This document shows positions 6,221-6,751 of a stretch of 6,751 bases of DNA, piece by piece. The position numbers were made by a program, and so were the translations under genes. The DNA comes from Planctomycetaceae bacterium (GTDB taxonomy: Bacteria; Planctomycetota; Planctomycetia; Pirellulales; UBA1268). The notes beneath the pieces are model-generated. The model was not told the DNA's origin and made no database searches. It was given only the letters and a program-made list of their open reading frames with translations. The stretch is from positions 1-6,751 of the forward strand of contig CANETO010000111.1 in the NCBI GenBank assembly GCA_947440895.1. The letters are read 5' to 3'. Positions within the stretch are counted from its first letter, which is position 1. Every line of letters begins with the position of its first letter.

Positions 6221-6400
6221 AGCCGGGGATGGCGTGCTGTGGTCAGCCCGCCGGCTGCGGCATGCTCGTCGCCGGCGGATTCTGCTACGGGAGGCTCTTG
6301 GACGAATCGTGCATCGCTCGTGAGTCGCAGAATTCACCGGCTCCTGTGGGGGCCTCCGCCCGCTGGTGCTTACCCGGCCCTGGCGCGTTCTGACAAGAAG

Positions 6401-6420
6401 CCCCGGACGGAAGTCCGGGG
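6401..6420 (+). repeat. Perfect 8-bp GC hairpin with a GGAA loop
   Basis: CCCCGGAC (6401-6408) and GTCCGGGG (6413-6420) pair fully around GGAA, a GNRA-type tetraloop that is stable in RNA. It lies inside the stretch present only in copy 2. No T-run follows (ACACCGGG), so it is not a standard terminator, although it may slow or attenuate transcription from either side. Confidence 0.65.
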
Positions 6421-6484
6421 ACACCGGGTCCTTGGGCTTTTCCCGGAACTGCATGGCACGCTGGACGGTATTCAAACCCGGAGT

Positions 6485-6504
6485 CCCCCGGCTCCCGCCG
6501 GGGG
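6485..6504 (+). repeat. Perfect 8-bp GC hairpin with a TCCC loop
   Basis: CCCCCGGC (6485-6492) pairs with GCCGGGGG (6497-6504) around TCCC and is followed by CTTGG. It is the second hairpin in the extra stretch of copy 2. It lies between two convergent genes, where a bidirectional transcription barrier would be useful, but it lacks a U-tract. Confidence 0.65.
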
Positions 6505-6532
6505 CTTGGATGCGACTCGGAATCATCCGTGA

Positions 6533-6661
6533 GGGGCTGCCCGTGTCCCGAGAGCCGGCGTTGCTGACCAGCGTAGGCAGGATGCCGAAGCGCAGTCAGC
6601 ATCGAGTGAGCGGAGGCAGGATGCCGTAGCGAACGTCCGGCGACGGGGCACGGGCAGCCCC
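6533..6661 (+). repeat. Long palindromic element (modules B and C), copy 2
   Basis: Bases 6533-6550 pair with 6644-6661 over 18 consecutive positions with one G-T wobble. The helix continues with 6554-6558/6637-6641, 6559-6562/6632-6635 and 6563-6565/6628-6630, separated by a small internal loop and single-base bulges. Inside are two identical GGCAGGATGCC units (6576-6586 and 6615-6625), each able to form a 4-bp stem and each followed by G(A/T)AGCG, giving a 39-base internal period. The pairing matches copy 1, which supports a conserved structure. Confidence 0.75.
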
Positions 6662-6677
6662 GAACTGTCGCGTGTAG

Positions 6678-6751
6678 TCAGTCGCCGCTCGGCGGCTCGT
6701 ACTCGAAGTCTTTCCACTTCATCGCGCGGCGGAACGGCTCGATGCGGAGCA
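6678..6751 (-). CDS. C-terminal end of an unidentified protein, cut by the window edge
   Basis: On the minus strand the last 23 codons before a TGA (complement of 6678-6680) read LRIEPFRRAMKWKDFEYEPP and then SGD. The case for coding is the third positions, 22 of 23 being G or C, like the confirmed genes here. The composition (charged, aromatic, ending in an acidic tail) is plausible for a soluble protein's C-terminus. It converges on the 96-residue gene with repeat copy 2 in between. The fragment is too short to assign a family, and chance cannot be excluded. Confidence 0.55.
   Translation of the reverse strand, partial: LRIEPFRRAMKWKDFEYEPPSGD

Larger units (their letters stand above)
6249..6665 (+). 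repeat. Modular intergenic repeat, copy 2
   Basis: Same module order and orientation as 800-1111: A at 6249-6340, B at 6525-6565, C at 6575-6665. It fills almost all of the gene-free stretch 6199-6677, ending 12 bases before the stop codon of the convergent minus-strand gene. Compared with copy 1 it has about 134 additional bases between A and B, including two strong hairpins, and lacks 26 bases between B and C. Module A again starts with an inverted repeat, 8 bp long here (6248-6255 with 6271-6278). No transposase or clear flanking duplication is seen. Confidence 0.9.

Noticed and set aside
6533..6661. Possible CRISPR array, because of the repeated GGCAGGATGCC units
   Set aside because: There are only two units within a palindromic element and no regular repeat-spacer pattern.
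800..6665. Composite transposon with the repeats as its ends
   Set aside because: No transposase or integrase lies between or in the repeats, the copies have no clear target duplications, and the enclosed genes are housekeeping genes.
6523..6717. Minus-strand open frame over repeat copy 2
   Set aside because: It lies almost entirely in the repeat and in a different frame from the better supported C-terminal fragment at 6678-6751.

Overview
The window is high-GC bacterial DNA with strongly GC-biased third codon positions. The gene content (PriA, a heme-motif sensor kinase, RNase HI, RecG) and the style of the intergenic hairpin repeats suggest a planctomycete-like genome, perhaps Pirellulales. 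That placement is an impression from memory, not proven by anything here.

Layout from left to right. (1) Bases 1-725 are the 3' third of priA (primosomal helicase N'), cut by the window edge. (2) Bases 726-1218 hold no gene. They carry copy 1 of a modular, strongly palindromic intergenic repeat (about 800-1111) and a separate 8-bp hairpin just upstream of the next gene. (3) Bases 1219-3006 encode a membrane histidine kinase whose predicted periplasmic sensor region has a c-type heme motif (CAGCH). (4) Bases 3086-3568 encode RNase HI (rnhA). (5) Bases 3648-5843 encode the RecG branch-migration helicase. (6) Bases 5908-6198 encode a 96-residue protein I do not recognise. (7) Bases 6199-6677 hold no gene but carry copy 2 of the repeat (about 6249-6665) in the same orientation, with an extra stretch containing two very stable GC hairpins. 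(8) Bases 6678-6751, minus strand, look like the last 23 codons of a convergent gene cut by the window edge.

Three of the genes share a theme. PriA (replication restart at D-loops and forks), RNase HI (removal of RNA in RNA:DNA hybrids) and RecG (unwinding of R-loops and remodelling of stalled forks) act on overlapping substrates, and in E. coli their genes interact genetically. The kinase between priA and rnhA has no response regulator beside it, so its output is unknown.

I found no complete mobile element, CRISPR array, tRNA or rRNA. The most unusual part is the repeat pair. Each copy contains a roughly 130-160 nt element whose ends form an 18-bp stem that extends through further helices, and several differences between the copies preserve pairing. 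It could be a dispersed palindromic repeat family or a structured RNA.
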